DNA from: Mycobacterium colombiense
Lineage (GTDB): Bacteria; Actinomycetota; Actinomycetes; Mycobacteriales; Mycobacteriaceae
DNA length: 64,000 nucleotides
Assembly: GCF_001665835.1 (NCBI RefSeq)
Contig: NZ_LZSX01000063.1
Location: forward strand, 93,094 to 157,093
Reading direction: 5' to 3'
In this document: positions 9,990 to 19,012 of the stretch, piece after piece
How positions within the stretch are numbered: the stretch's first letter is position 1
How the letters are laid out: every line of letters begins with the position of its first letter
The notes under the pieces: generated by a model
Database searches by the model: none
The model's input: the letters and a program-made list of their open reading frames with translations, nothing else
Told to the model about the DNA's origin: nothing
Program-made: the position numbers and the translations under genes

Positions 9990-11219
9990 TCAGCCGGCGA
10001 AGGGTGGACGGGCCATCACGGTGGGCCGGAAGCCGTACTTGGGACCGGCGACTCCGTGCCCGGCCGCACCCGCACCGGCCAGTGGCATGCCACCGAGCAG
10101 GTTTCCGGGTCCGCCGGCCGCCTCGGGGGCGGCGCTGACGCTGCTGACCGGGATCGCATGCCCCAGCGCCGGCGCGGCCCCCGGCGCTCCCGACCAAGCG
10201 ACCGGCACCGACAACTTGCCACCCACGGAGGCCGCGCTGCCCAGCGCCGCGACCGGGTGAGCGGCGGCCGCGCCGCCACCCAGCATGCCGCCCAACCCAC
10301 CGAGGCCGGGCAGCGCCTTGGCCGCGGCCGGAGCCGCCGCCCCACCGATCAGTCCTGTTGTCTTGGCGATCTGCGTGAAGGTGTTGGCCATACCGGTACT
10401 GAAGTACGGCAAACCCTCAGTGTTGTAGAACAGACCCGCAAACGGGCTGTAGCCATTGACGAGAGTTCCCAGGCTGGTGGGCAGGCTGGTCTGCCCGGTC
10501 AACAGGAACCAGGCCTCCGACAGCGGGTCGGTGCTGGTCGTCGCCGCCGTGGTCGCCTGGGTCGCCGCGGCCTTGGTCGTCGAGCTCGACGCGGGCGAAG
10601 CCAGCGACTGCAGCGTCTTCGACGTGTTGGTCGCCGTCGAGTTCGCCGACGCGTTGGTGACCGCCGCGGCCTGGTTGGCCTGACCCGACTGATTGGTCAC
10701 CTCGGGCGCCTTCTGGAACTGCGTCACCTTCGTCGCCGAGGAGGACTGGCCCGCGTAGCTGTACATCGCGCCCGCATCCTGCGCCCAGTACTCGCCGTAC
10801 TGGGATTCCAGCTGCGCGATCAGCGGGGTGTTCTGCCCCAGCACGTTCGTCGCCTGCAACTGCTGCGACTGCGTGCGGTTCGCTGCGATCAGCGGGGGCG
10901 GCACCGACGAGGCCAGCGCGGTCTCATAGGCCGCGGCAGCCGAACGCGCCTGGGCGGCCGCCTCCTCGGCCTGAGCGGCGGTCGTCGTCAGCCACGTCAC
11001 GTAAGGTTCGGCCGCTTGCGCCATCGTCGCGGACGCCGTGCCGGTCCACTCCTCGCTGCTCAGCGAGGTGATCACATTGTCATAGCTGAGTGCGGCGGAG
11101 TTGAGCTCGGCCGCCAGCGCGCTCCACGCCGACGCCGCGGCCACGAACGAACCCGACCCCGGACCCGAGTAGATCCGCGCCGAATTGAACTCCGGTGGGA
11201 ACGCCCCATAATCCACCAC
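9990..11219 (-). CDS. PPE family protein, PPE-SVP subfamily (PPE26-type copy 2)
   Basis: Outer-surface or secreted PPE protein of 409 residues, exported by ESX-5 with a PE partner. The PPE motif is at residues 8-10, the WxG turn at W58-T-G60, and the SVP-subfamily signature at GKLSVPVAW in the C-terminal half. It ends with the RPTVMARPPFAG tail seen in M. tuberculosis PPE26. GTG 11219 is chosen because AAGGGG lies 7 nt upstream; GTG 11216 is the alternative. It is a close paralogue of the PPE at 13995-15212, which argues for block duplication. It stands 473 bp upstream of the PE19-like gene rather than tightly paired with it. Confidence 0.9.
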   Translation of the reverse strand: MVDYGAFPPEFNSARIYSGPGSGSFVAAASAWSALAAELNSAALSYDNVITSLSSEEWTGTASATMAQAAEPYVTWLTTTAAQAEEAAAQARSAAAAYETALASSVPPPLIAANRTQSQQLQATNVLGQNTPLIAQLESQYGEYWAQDAGAMYSYAGQSSSATKVTQFQKAPEVTNQSGQANQAAAVTNASANSTATNTSKTLQSLASPASSSTTKAAATQATTAATTSTDPLSEAWFLLTGQTSLPTSLGTLVNGYSPFAGLFYNTEGLPYFSTGMANTFTQIAKTTGLIGGAAAPAAAKALPGLGGLGGMLGGGAAAAHPVAALGSAASVGGKLSVPVAWSGAPGAAPALGHAIPVSSVSAAPEAAGGPGNLLGGMPLAGAGAAGHGVAGPKYGFRPTVMARPPFAG

Positions 11220-11551
11220 GAATATGCCCCTTAACCTGTGATGTTCGAATCGATGCGTCGAGTAGTGAAAGACGTTAATGCGCTGGTGGCCACCGCCCCG
11301 CCGGTCAGTGGAGTAACAGCTGCTCGGCGCGCCCTTGCGCCGGTTGCCAGGGCCGGCCGCTCGATGCAGGCCGACTCCCCCGCGAGGGGCTTCGGTAGTG
11401 GGTGTGAGCTGCGGGAATGGTCCAAGCTCAGTGCCCGTCTGCCGCGGGCGCCGCGGCGGGATGCCGGCGCGGCCGGGCGCACGTGTGTCCAGGTCGGGGA
11501 TAAAATCCGGCCGCGGATAAAGGTGAGGTAATACATGCCTGATTCCGCCGC
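11220..11551. other. Intergenic gap between two PPE genes
   Basis: No gene seen. The left part is the 5' flank of the PPE at 9990-11219, with the AAGGGG ribosome binding site just before its GTG. The right part has copy 2 of the AT-rich element (11495-11520). The presence of this element suggests that the downstream PPE has its own promoter. Confidence 0.45.
11495..11520 (-). repeat. Copy 2 of the intergenic AT-rich element
   Basis: On the minus strand it reads GCGGCCGGATTTTATCC, preceded by TTTATCC. It is nearly identical to copy 3 (13128-13154). It lies 276 bp upstream of the PPE start at 11219 and 32 bp beyond the stop of the previous PPE. Confidence 0.5.
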
Positions 11552-12808
11552 TTATCCGGCCGATGGTGGGCGGGTGAGCACGCTGTAGCGGAACCCGTAC
11601 TTGTTGACATAACCGGCGGCTGTGCCGCGCCGCCCGATCGACCCGACCGGCATGCCGCGCAGCAGCCCATTGGCCGGGGAATTGGCGCCACCGGCCACCG
11701 CGGCCTCGATCGGAGTGGCCTCCTCGGACAATGCCGCCGGGGTCACCGACGAGGTCAACGTCGCCCAATGCTGGGGCACCGAGAGCAGACCCACCCGGCC
11801 GGCCTGCCCAGCCCCCGCGGACACCGCACCCACGTGGCCCACACCGCCAAGATTGCCCAGACCCAGGCTCGCGAACTGCGGGGTGGGATACCAGGCACCA
11901 CCGGCACCCGCGGTACTACCGCCAGGACCAGAGATCAACTGCTGGGCGATCGACGACCAGAAGCTCGTTAAACCGTTCGAGAAATAACCAAGGCCGGTGG
12001 TCTGCTTGAGGAGCACGGTGTACAAGCTGGGGTTCAGCCCCAGGTAGTTGTTGGTCGGGGTCGGCAACCCGGACTGCGTGAAGTTCTGAAGCGCATTCGT
12101 GAGCCAGGTGAACGGACCGGGCTGCGACGCGGTCGTCGTGGTCGACGCTTGGGTCACCGCTTGAGTTGTGCTGGCCGACAACGCTTGTGGGCTCGCCAGC
12201 TGCGACGTGGTCTGTGCGGTGTTGCCCGCCGGCTCGGCGACGGCCTTGGCCACCGCGGCGGCCTGGGTGGAGTCCGCCTCCGGTGTGGTGGTGTTGGGCG
12301 GTGACGTGAACGGCGTCAGCTCCGAGGCGGCGGCCGACGAGCCGGCGTAGCCATACATGGCGGCGGCGTCCTGGGCCCACATCTCCGTGTACTGCGCCTC
12401 GGTGGCCGCGATCGCCGGTGTGTTCTGCCCTAAGAAATTCGTCGCCACCAGGTTCGCCAACAAGACGCGATTGGCGGCGATCACCGGCGGCGGCACCGTC
12501 ATCGCGAACGCCGCCTCAAAGGCCGCCGCCGCCGCCCTGGCTTGGCCCGCGGTTTCCTCGGCCTGCGTGGCCAGGACGCTCAGCCAGCTCACGTACGGCG
12601 TGACCGCCGACAGCATCGACGCCGAAGCCGGCCCCACCCAGGGCGCATGGGTCAGCTCCGCGATCACCGACGTGTAGCCGCTGGCGGCCGAGCCCAGCTC
12701 GGCGCCGAGCCCGTCCCAGGCCGCGGCGGCGGCCATGATCGGACCGGACCCCGGACCCGCGTACATGCGGCCGGAGTTGATCTCCGGCGGTAATGCCCCG
12801 AAGTCCAT
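11552..12808 (-). CDS. PPE family protein, PPE-SVP subfamily (PPE25/27-type copy 2)
   Basis: PPE protein of 418 residues. It begins [20 protein letters not shown], with PPE at 7-9 and the WxG turn at W57-V-G59. The SVP signature is GLLSVPQHW, and the tail is [15 protein letters not shown]. This tail and the N-terminus define the second PPE type in the island, shared with the gene at 15600-16844. It is an ESX-5 substrate by family. ATG 12808 is the natural start because homology to PPE proteins begins exactly there. In position it corresponds most nearly to M. tuberculosis PPE27. Confidence 0.9.
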   Translation of the reverse strand: MDFGALPPEINSGRMYAGPGSGPIMAAAAAWDGLGAELGSAASGYTSVIAELTHAPWVGPASASMLSAVTPYVSWLSVLATQAEETAGQARAAAAAFEAAFAMTVPPPVIAANRVLLANLVATNFLGQNTPAIAATEAQYTEMWAQDAAAMYGYAGSSAAASELTPFTSPPNTTTPEADSTQAAAVAKAVAEPAGNTAQTTSQLASPQALSASTTQAVTQASTTTTASQPGPFTWLTNALQNFTQSGLPTPTNNYLGLNPSLYTVLLKQTTGLGYFSNGLTSFWSSIAQQLISGPGGSTAGAGGAWYPTPQFASLGLGNLGGVGHVGAVSAGAGQAGRVGLLSVPQHWATLTSSVTPAALSEEATPIEAAVAGGANSPANGLLRGMPVGSIGRRGTAAGYVNKYGFRYSVLTRPPSAG

Positions 12809-13127
12809 GGTTACGAAGCACCGGGCTCGAACGACATGTATCCCCTCGCAGATGGTCTCTCGGCGATGACCGTGAAGAATTTGCTTGCTGGGAAGGCTAG
12901 GTCCAGACGCTGCTCCATCGCCGCTTCGCGATTCGGCCGCCGCTACGCCGGCGGCAGTTTCGGGAGCGGTGTGCCGTCGCAGCGGCAGCACCGGGCCGAC
13001 GTCGGTCGCGCCTTCCCGCCACGGTCGCTACCTGCGGGAACGCCCGGGCGCGGCCGTGCGCGACCCGCCTACCGCACCGACATTGCGCCCCGCTCCGGGG
13101 CGATGGTGCCGACGCGAAAACCCCAGA

Positions 13128-13154
13128 GCGGGATAAAAATCCGGCCGCAGATAA
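13128..13154 (-). repeat. Copy 3 of the intergenic AT-rich element
   Basis: On the minus strand it contains GCGGCCGGATTTTTATCC followed by CGC. It lies 320 bp upstream of the PPE start at 12808 and matches copies at 9764-9790 and 11495-11520. I found no copy upstream of the PPE at 15600-16844 or of the PE at 15223-15522. Confidence 0.5.
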
Positions 13155-13265
13155 TGGCCGCGGCGGTGGCCCCGACGGGCCGTGATTCGGAGCGTGAGAG
13201 CGTTCGCCGTTGTACGTACCTCAGGGCCGACCGTCGGCCCGCGGTTGATTACCGGCACACGAGTA

Positions 13266-13300
13266 CGCGCCCTGCCGTAGCTGCTTTCGGGCAGGGCGCG
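13266..13300 (-). terminator. Hairpin downstream of the PPE remnant
   Basis: CGCGCCCTGCC (13266-13276) and GGCAGGGCGCG (13290-13300) form a perfect 11-bp stem with a 13-nt loop. A related hairpin lies at the same relative place behind the intact paralogue (13934-13972). The distance from stop to hairpin is equal in both once the three extra 17-bp repeat units are subtracted. It is therefore a duplicated terminator. Confidence 0.65.
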
Positions 13301-13322
13301 TTCGAGATCAGTTGGGGCTGAG

Positions 13323-13390
13323 GCTATCCCGCGAAGGGGGCTATCCCGCGAAGGGGGCTATCCCGCGAAGGGGGCTATCCCGCGAAGGGC
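13323..13390. repeat. Four tandem copies of a 17-bp unit over a PPE stop codon
   Basis: The unit GCTATCCCGCGAAGGGG occurs at 13323-13339, 13340-13356 and 13357-13373, and as GCTATCCCGCGAAGGGC at 13374-13390. On the minus strand the last copy encodes the PFAG end and TAG stop of the PPE remnant. The other three copies lie beyond the stop. The intact paralogue has one copy at the same place (about 13994-14010). This is a small VNTR grown from a coding end. Confidence 0.9.
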
Positions 13391-13866
13391 GGCCGCGCCA
13401 TGACGGTGGGTCGGAAGCCGTACTTGGGACCGGCGGCTCCGTGCCCGGCGGCACCCGTGCCGGCCAGTGGCATGCCACCGAGGAGGTTTCCGGGGCCGCC
13501 GGCCGCCTCCGGCGCCGCGCTGATGCTGCTGACCGGGACCGCATGCCCCAGTGCCGGCGCGGCCCCCGACGCTCCGGACCACGTGACCGGCACCGACAAC
13601 TTGCCACCTACGGAGGCCGCGCTGCCGACCGCCGCGACCGGGTAAGCGGCGGCCGCGCCGCCGCCGAGCATGCCGCCCAGCCCACCGAGACCGGGCAGGG
13701 CCTTGGCCGCGGCGGGAGCCGCCCCACCAATCCCCCCGACCGTCTTGGCGATCTGGGTGAAGGAGTTGGCCATACCGGTGCTGAAGTACGGCAGACCCTC
13801 GGTGTTATAGAACAGACTTGCGAACGGGCTGTAGCCGTTGACCAGCGATCCCAGGTTCGACGGGAA
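13375..13866 (-). pseudogene. C-terminal remnant of a PPE26-type PPE-SVP gene
   Basis: About 164 codons align with the C-terminal part of the two PPE26-type genes, from the LVNGYSPFASLFYNTEG region to the stop, including the SVP signature GKLSVPVTW and the RPTVMARPPFAG end. The N-terminal PPE domain, WxG turn and any start codon are missing. Homology breaks off around 13866, where unrelated sequence begins. The reading frame itself is undamaged, suggesting recent deletion or partial duplication. It cannot be exported as a normal PPE because the PE- and EspG5-binding part is absent. Confidence 0.85.
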
Positions 13867-13933
13867 GGCCGGGTCACAGACGCGACCGACGATCGGGCTG
13901 CGGCAAGGTTGGAAGGTTGGTCTGCACACGCGA

Positions 13934-13972
13934 ACGCGCCCCACCCCCGATACCTCCGGGTGCAGGGCGCGT
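13934..13972 (-). terminator. Hairpin downstream of PPE26-type gene
   Basis: ACGCGCCC (13934-13941) pairs with GGGCGCGT (13965-13972), with an inner stem CACCC (13942-13946) and GGGTG (13958-13962). It starts 22 nt past the stop of the PPE at 13995. Its counterpart behind the PPE remnant is at 13266-13300. It probably terminates the PPE-PE-PPE operon. Confidence 0.65.
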
Positions 13973-13994
13973 CCGAGATCTGCTGGCGCTGAGG

Positions 13995-15212
13995 CTATCC
14001 CGCGAAGGGCGGTCGAGCCATGACGGTGGGCCGGAAGCCGTACTTGGGACCGACGACTCCGTGCCCGGCCGCACCCGCACCAGCCAGTGGCATGCCACCG
14101 AGCAGGTTGCCGGGTCCGCCGGCCGCCTCGGGGGCGGCGCTGATGCTGCTGACCGGGATCGCATGGCCCAGGGCCGGCGCGGCCCCCGACGCTCCCGACC
14201 AGGCGACCGGCACCGACAACTTGCCACCGACGGAGGCCGCGCTGCCCAGCGCCGCCACCGGGTGCGCCGCGGCGGCACCGCCACCCAGCATGCCGCCCAG
14301 CCCACCGAGCCCGGGCAGCGCCTTGGCCGCGGCCGCAGGCGCGCCGCCGATCAACCCGACGGTCTTGGAGATCTGCGTGAAGGTGTTGGCCATACCGGTA
14401 CTGAAGTACGGCAGACCCTCGGTGTTGTAGAAGAGGCTGGCGAACGGGCTGTAGCCGTTGACGGCCCCTCCCAGGCTGGTGGGCAGGCTGGTCTGCCCGG
14501 TCAGCAGGAACCAGAGCTCCGACAACGGATCCGTGCTGGTCGTGGCCGCGGGTGTCGCAGCGGCCTTGACTGTCGAGCTTGCGGCCGGCGTCGCCAGCGA
14601 CTGCAGGGTCTTCGACGTGTTGGTCGCCGTCGAGTTCGCCGACGCGTTGGTGACCGCCGCAGCCTGGTTGGCCTGGCCCGACTGATTGGTCACCTCGGGC
14701 GCCTTCTGGAACTGAGTCACGTTGGTCGCCGAGGAGGACTGGCCCGCGTAGCTGTACATCGCGCCCGCATCCTGCGCCCACATCTCGCCGTACTGGGCCT
14801 CCAGCTGCGCGATCAGCGGAGTGTTCTGCCCCAGCACGTTCGTCGCCTGCAGCTGCTGCGATTGCATCCGGTTGGACGCAATCAGCGGGGGAGGCACCGA
14901 CGAGGCCAGCGCGGTCTCATACGCCGCGGCAGCCGAACGCGCCTGGGTGGCCGCCTCCTCGGCCTGAGCGGCCGTGGTGGTCATCCATGCGGCGTAGGGA
15001 GCCGCCGCCTGGGCCATCGCCGCCGAGGCTGTGCCGGTCCACTCCTCGCTGCTGAGCGCGGTGACCACCTGCTCGTAGCTCAGCGCCGCCGAGTTGAGCT
15101 CGGCCGCCAGTGCGCTCCAGGCCGACGCGGCGGCCATCAAGGACCCCGATCCCGGACCAGAATAAATCCGCGCCGAATTGAACTCCGGCGGAAACGCTCC
15201 GTAATCCAACAT
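13995..15212 (-). CDS. PPE family protein, PPE-SVP subfamily (PPE26-type copy 1)
   Basis: PPE protein of 405 residues, predicted ESX-5 substrate and partner of the adjacent PE. PPE at residues 8-10, WxG turn at W58-T-G60, SVP signature GKLSVPVAW, tail RPTVMARPPFAG. Two ATG codons are adjacent: ATG 15212 is chosen because AAGGAG (15219-15224) then has a 6-nt spacer, against 3 nt for ATG 15215. The ribosome binding site overlaps the stop codon of the PE gene, so PE and PPE are translationally linked. Gene order PPE-PE-PPE matches M. tuberculosis PPE25-PE18-PPE26, which makes this the PPE26 equivalent. Confidence 0.92.
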   Translation of the reverse strand: MLDYGAFPPEFNSARIYSGPGSGSLMAAASAWSALAAELNSAALSYEQVVTALSSEEWTGTASAAMAQAAAPYAAWMTTTAAQAEEAATQARSAAAAYETALASSVPPPLIASNRMQSQQLQATNVLGQNTPLIAQLEAQYGEMWAQDAGAMYSYAGQSSSATNVTQFQKAPEVTNQSGQANQAAAVTNASANSTATNTSKTLQSLATPAASSTVKAAATPAATTSTDPLSELWFLLTGQTSLPTSLGGAVNGYSPFASLFYNTEGLPYFSTGMANTFTQISKTVGLIGGAPAAAAKALPGLGGLGGMLGGGAAAAHPVAALGSAASVGGKLSVPVAWSGASGAAPALGHAIPVSSISAAPEAAGGPGNLLGGMPLAGAGAAGHGVVGPKYGFRPTVMARPPFAG

Positions 15213-15222
15213 CATTGACTCC

Positions 15223-15522
15223 TTAACCAGTCGCGGCCGCGTTGGCCGCCTCAGTCACCGCGTACGACCCAGAGCTGGTGCTCAGGGTGTTGACAAACAT
15301 TTCGTGAATCGCTGCCGCCTGAGCACTGACGGCCTGGTACATCTGCCCGTGCGCGGCGAACTGCGCCGCCGTGAGCGCCGAGACCTCGTCGGCAGCCGCC
15401 GGCACCACCCCCGTCGTCGGGGCCGCTGCGGCGGCGTTCTGAGCGCTCAGCGTTGAGCCTATGGTCTGCAGATTGCCCGCTGCGGCGGCAAGCGCCTCGG
15501 GCTGCGTGGTCACAAAGGACAT
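15223..15522 (-). CDS. PE18: PE family protein, PE18-like
   Basis: PE-domain protein of 99 residues, with P8-E9 and the export signal Y87-x3-E91. It is almost identical to the PE at 9217-9516. It ends 10 bp before the downstream PPE start, and the two are expected to form a PE-PPE heterodimer recognised by EspG5. Its place between the two PPE genes corresponds to PE18 of M. tuberculosis. Confidence 0.92.
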   Translation of the reverse strand: MSFVTTQPEALAAAAGNLQTIGSTLSAQNAAAAAPTTGVVPAAADEVSALTAAQFAAHGQMYQAVSAQAAAIHEMFVNTLSTSSGSYAVTEAANAAATG

Positions 15523-15599
15523 CTAGTTTCCTTCCCTTCGGTGGGGCCCGGCGAGCATTGGGTTGTGTTGACCGTTCATGGCGTTCATCTGGACTCTTC

Positions 15600-16844
15600 T
15601 TATCCGGCCGATGGTGGCCGGGTGAGCACGCTGTAGCGGAACCCGTATTTGTTGACGTAACCGGCGGCCGCGCCGCGCCGCCCGATCGATCCGACCGGCA
15701 TGCCGCGCAGCAGCCCATTGGCCGGGGAATTGGCGCCACCGGCCGCCGCGGCCTCGATCGGAGCGGCCTCTTCGGACAGTGCCGCCGGGGTCACCGACGA
15801 GGTCAACGTCCCCCAGTGTTGGGGCACCGAGAGCAGCCCCACCCGGCCGGCCTGGCCGACCCCCGCGGAGACGGCACCCACGTGGCCGACACCGCCCAGG
15901 TTGCCCAGACCCAGGGTCGCGAACTGCGGCGTCGGGAACCAGGCACCACCGGCACCGGCCGTGGTACCACCGGGACCGGAGACCAACTGCTGGGCGAGCT
16001 GCGACCAGAAGGCCGGTATGCCATTCGAGAAATAGGCAAGACCCGAGGTTTGCTTGAGGATCACGGTGTACAGGGTGGGATTCAGGCCCAGGTAGTTGTT
16101 TGTGGGGGTCGGCAGCCCCGAATTCAAGAAGTCCTGAAGTGTGCTCGAGAGCAACCCCGGATTCGAGGTGGCCGCGGTCGTTTGTGTCGCCGCCTGAGTT
16201 GTGCCGGCCGACAACGCTTGTGGGCTCGCCACCTGGGACGTGGTCTGTGCGGTGTTGCCCGCCGGCTCGGCGACGGCCTTGGCGACCGCGGCGGCCTGAT
16301 CGGAGTCCGCCTCCGGGGTGGTGGTGTTGGGCGGCGTGACGAACGGGCTCAACGTCGACGCGGCCGCCGAAGACGCCGTGTACCCGGCCATAGCGCCGGC
16401 GTCTTGCGCCCACATCTCCATGTACTGCGCCTCGGTGGCCGCGATCGCGGGCGTGTTCTGCCCGAAGAAGTTCGTCGCCACCAGGGTCGCCAGCAAGACT
16501 CGATTGGCGGCGATCACCGGCGGGGGCACCGTCATCGCGAACGCCGCCTCAAAGGCCGCCGCGGCGGCCCGGCCCTGTCCTGCCGTCTCCTCCGCCTGCG
16601 CGGCCATGGTATTGAGCCAGGTCACGTACGGGGTGATCGCCGAAAGCATCGACATCGATGCCGGTCCTACCCACGGCCCGCTGGTGAGCTCGGTAACCAC
16701 CGAGTTGTAGCCGCTGGCCGCAACACCCAATTCCGCCGCTATCTCATCCCAGGCGGCGGCCGCGGCCATCATTGGCCCCGACCCCGGACCCGCATACATG
16801 CGACCGGAATTGATTTCGGGCGGTAACGCCGCGAAGTCAAACAC
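15600..16844 (-). CDS. PPE family protein, PPE-SVP subfamily (PPE25-type copy 1)
   Basis: PPE protein of 414 residues. PPE is at residues 8-10, the WxG turn at W58-V-G60, the SVP signature is GLLSVPQHW, and the tail is [15 protein letters not shown]. The start is GTG 16844, with GAGGAGG 5 nt upstream. It is the first gene of the PPE-PE-PPE operon and corresponds to PPE25 of M. tuberculosis by position. It is a close paralogue of the PPE at 11552-12808. The PE gene follows after 77 bp. Confidence 0.92.
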   Translation of the reverse strand: MFDFAALPPEINSGRMYAGPGSGPMMAAAAAWDEIAAELGVAASGYNSVVTELTSGPWVGPASMSMLSAITPYVTWLNTMAAQAEETAGQGRAAAAAFEAAFAMTVPPPVIAANRVLLATLVATNFFGQNTPAIAATEAQYMEMWAQDAGAMAGYTASSAAASTLSPFVTPPNTTTPEADSDQAAAVAKAVAEPAGNTAQTTSQVASPQALSAGTTQAATQTTAATSNPGLLSSTLQDFLNSGLPTPTNNYLGLNPTLYTVILKQTSGLAYFSNGIPAFWSQLAQQLVSGPGGTTAGAGGAWFPTPQFATLGLGNLGGVGHVGAVSAGVGQAGRVGLLSVPQHWGTLTSSVTPAALSEEAAPIEAAAAGGANSPANGLLRGMPVGSIGRRGAAAGYVNKYGFRYSVLTRPPSAG

Positions 16845-17327
16845 CGTGTCCTCCTCAGTCGGCCGCGAACGCATGCGATCTCGGCTGTCACATAGGAATC
16901 AGTAGTGGTCGTGGTCACGGCTCTGTAAACGACGCCACCTGTTGGCCGCCGATGCCGGGGGATCGCTGTGCGATGCTTTCCGCTCGCGACCCCGTCAGCC
17001 GCGCCGGACGATGCATCCTGACCGATTGGCTGTGTCCGCAAAGGTGGTCTGCCACCACACTTCTCGGACATCCGGTCAAGAACGTCATGCACCTTCTGGC
17101 CTCGACTTATCCCCCGCTGTCAGCAACCGAGCGACAGCTCGCGTGTGCCCGAACTGCCGCCCGCGACTGAGATTAGTTCGTTACGAGGCAAACACCGACA
17201 CCCAGAGCCACCTGTTCATTAATGGCCAGCCACTGTTCATTCCCGGTCGGGGGGAGTTCACTAAAGTCAACGGATTGTTCATCATCCGTTTGCTTTTGGC
17301 CCGCCGCGCCAGGACAGATTTGCGCCG
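16845..17327. other. Upstream region of the PPE-PE-PPE operon
   Basis: No gene supported. The notable content is an array of four TGTTCATT-like octamers at an exact 21-bp pitch (17213-17283), close to the ferredoxin stop codon. The remaining 370 bp before the PPE start should hold the promoter and a long leader; no -10/-35 is clear. Confidence 0.5.
17213..17283. repeat. Four phased octamer direct repeats, 21-bp pitch
   Basis: TGTTCATT at 17213-17220, TGTTCATT at 17234-17241, AGTTCACT at 17255-17262 and TGTTCATC at 17276-17283. Starts are exactly 21 bp apart, two helical turns, so all four face one side of the DNA. Spacer sequences differ, so this is not a simple duplicated tandem repeat. It resembles a cooperative binding array for a regulator. 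On the coding strand of the PPE operon the core reads AATGAACA. The target operon and regulator are inference. Confidence 0.6.
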
Positions 17328-17534
<207 letters not shown>

Positions 17535-17738
17535 CTAGGCGGCCCGGTTCGGCCGTAACCGGCTCCACGAAATGGCCGGGCTGGCACTTCACGGTTCGAT
17601 ACCCAGGTTAGTCGGTCGGTAAAGTATCGAAGATGTTCGCCAGCCGATTCCGTGCGCCGGAAGTTCCGGTTGCGCCCGGGTAGGCGTGTCCGTGTTCCTT
17701 TGCCGCGCATGCAATATTGGTGTGCCGCCACATGTTGA

Positions 17739-19005
<1,267 letters not shown>

Positions 19006-19012
19006 CGCCGTC

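Larger units (their letters stand above)
12809..13374. other. Intergenic region between PPE remnant and next PPE
   Basis: No gene. It holds copy 3 of the AT-rich element (13128-13154), a small GC hairpin near 13086-13103, a strong 11-bp-stem hairpin (13266-13300), and three extra copies of a 17-bp repeat (13323-13373) just beyond the stop of the PPE remnant. The left half should contain the promoter of the PPE at 11552-12808. Confidence 0.5.

Noticed and set aside
13323..13390. Tandem 17-bp units considered as a CRISPR-like array.
   Set aside because: There are no spacers between units; it is a simple tandem repeat derived from a gene end.
17213..17283. Phased octamers considered as replication iterons.
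   Set aside because: No replication initiator gene or AT-rich unwinding element is nearby, and the locus is chromosomal ESX-5.
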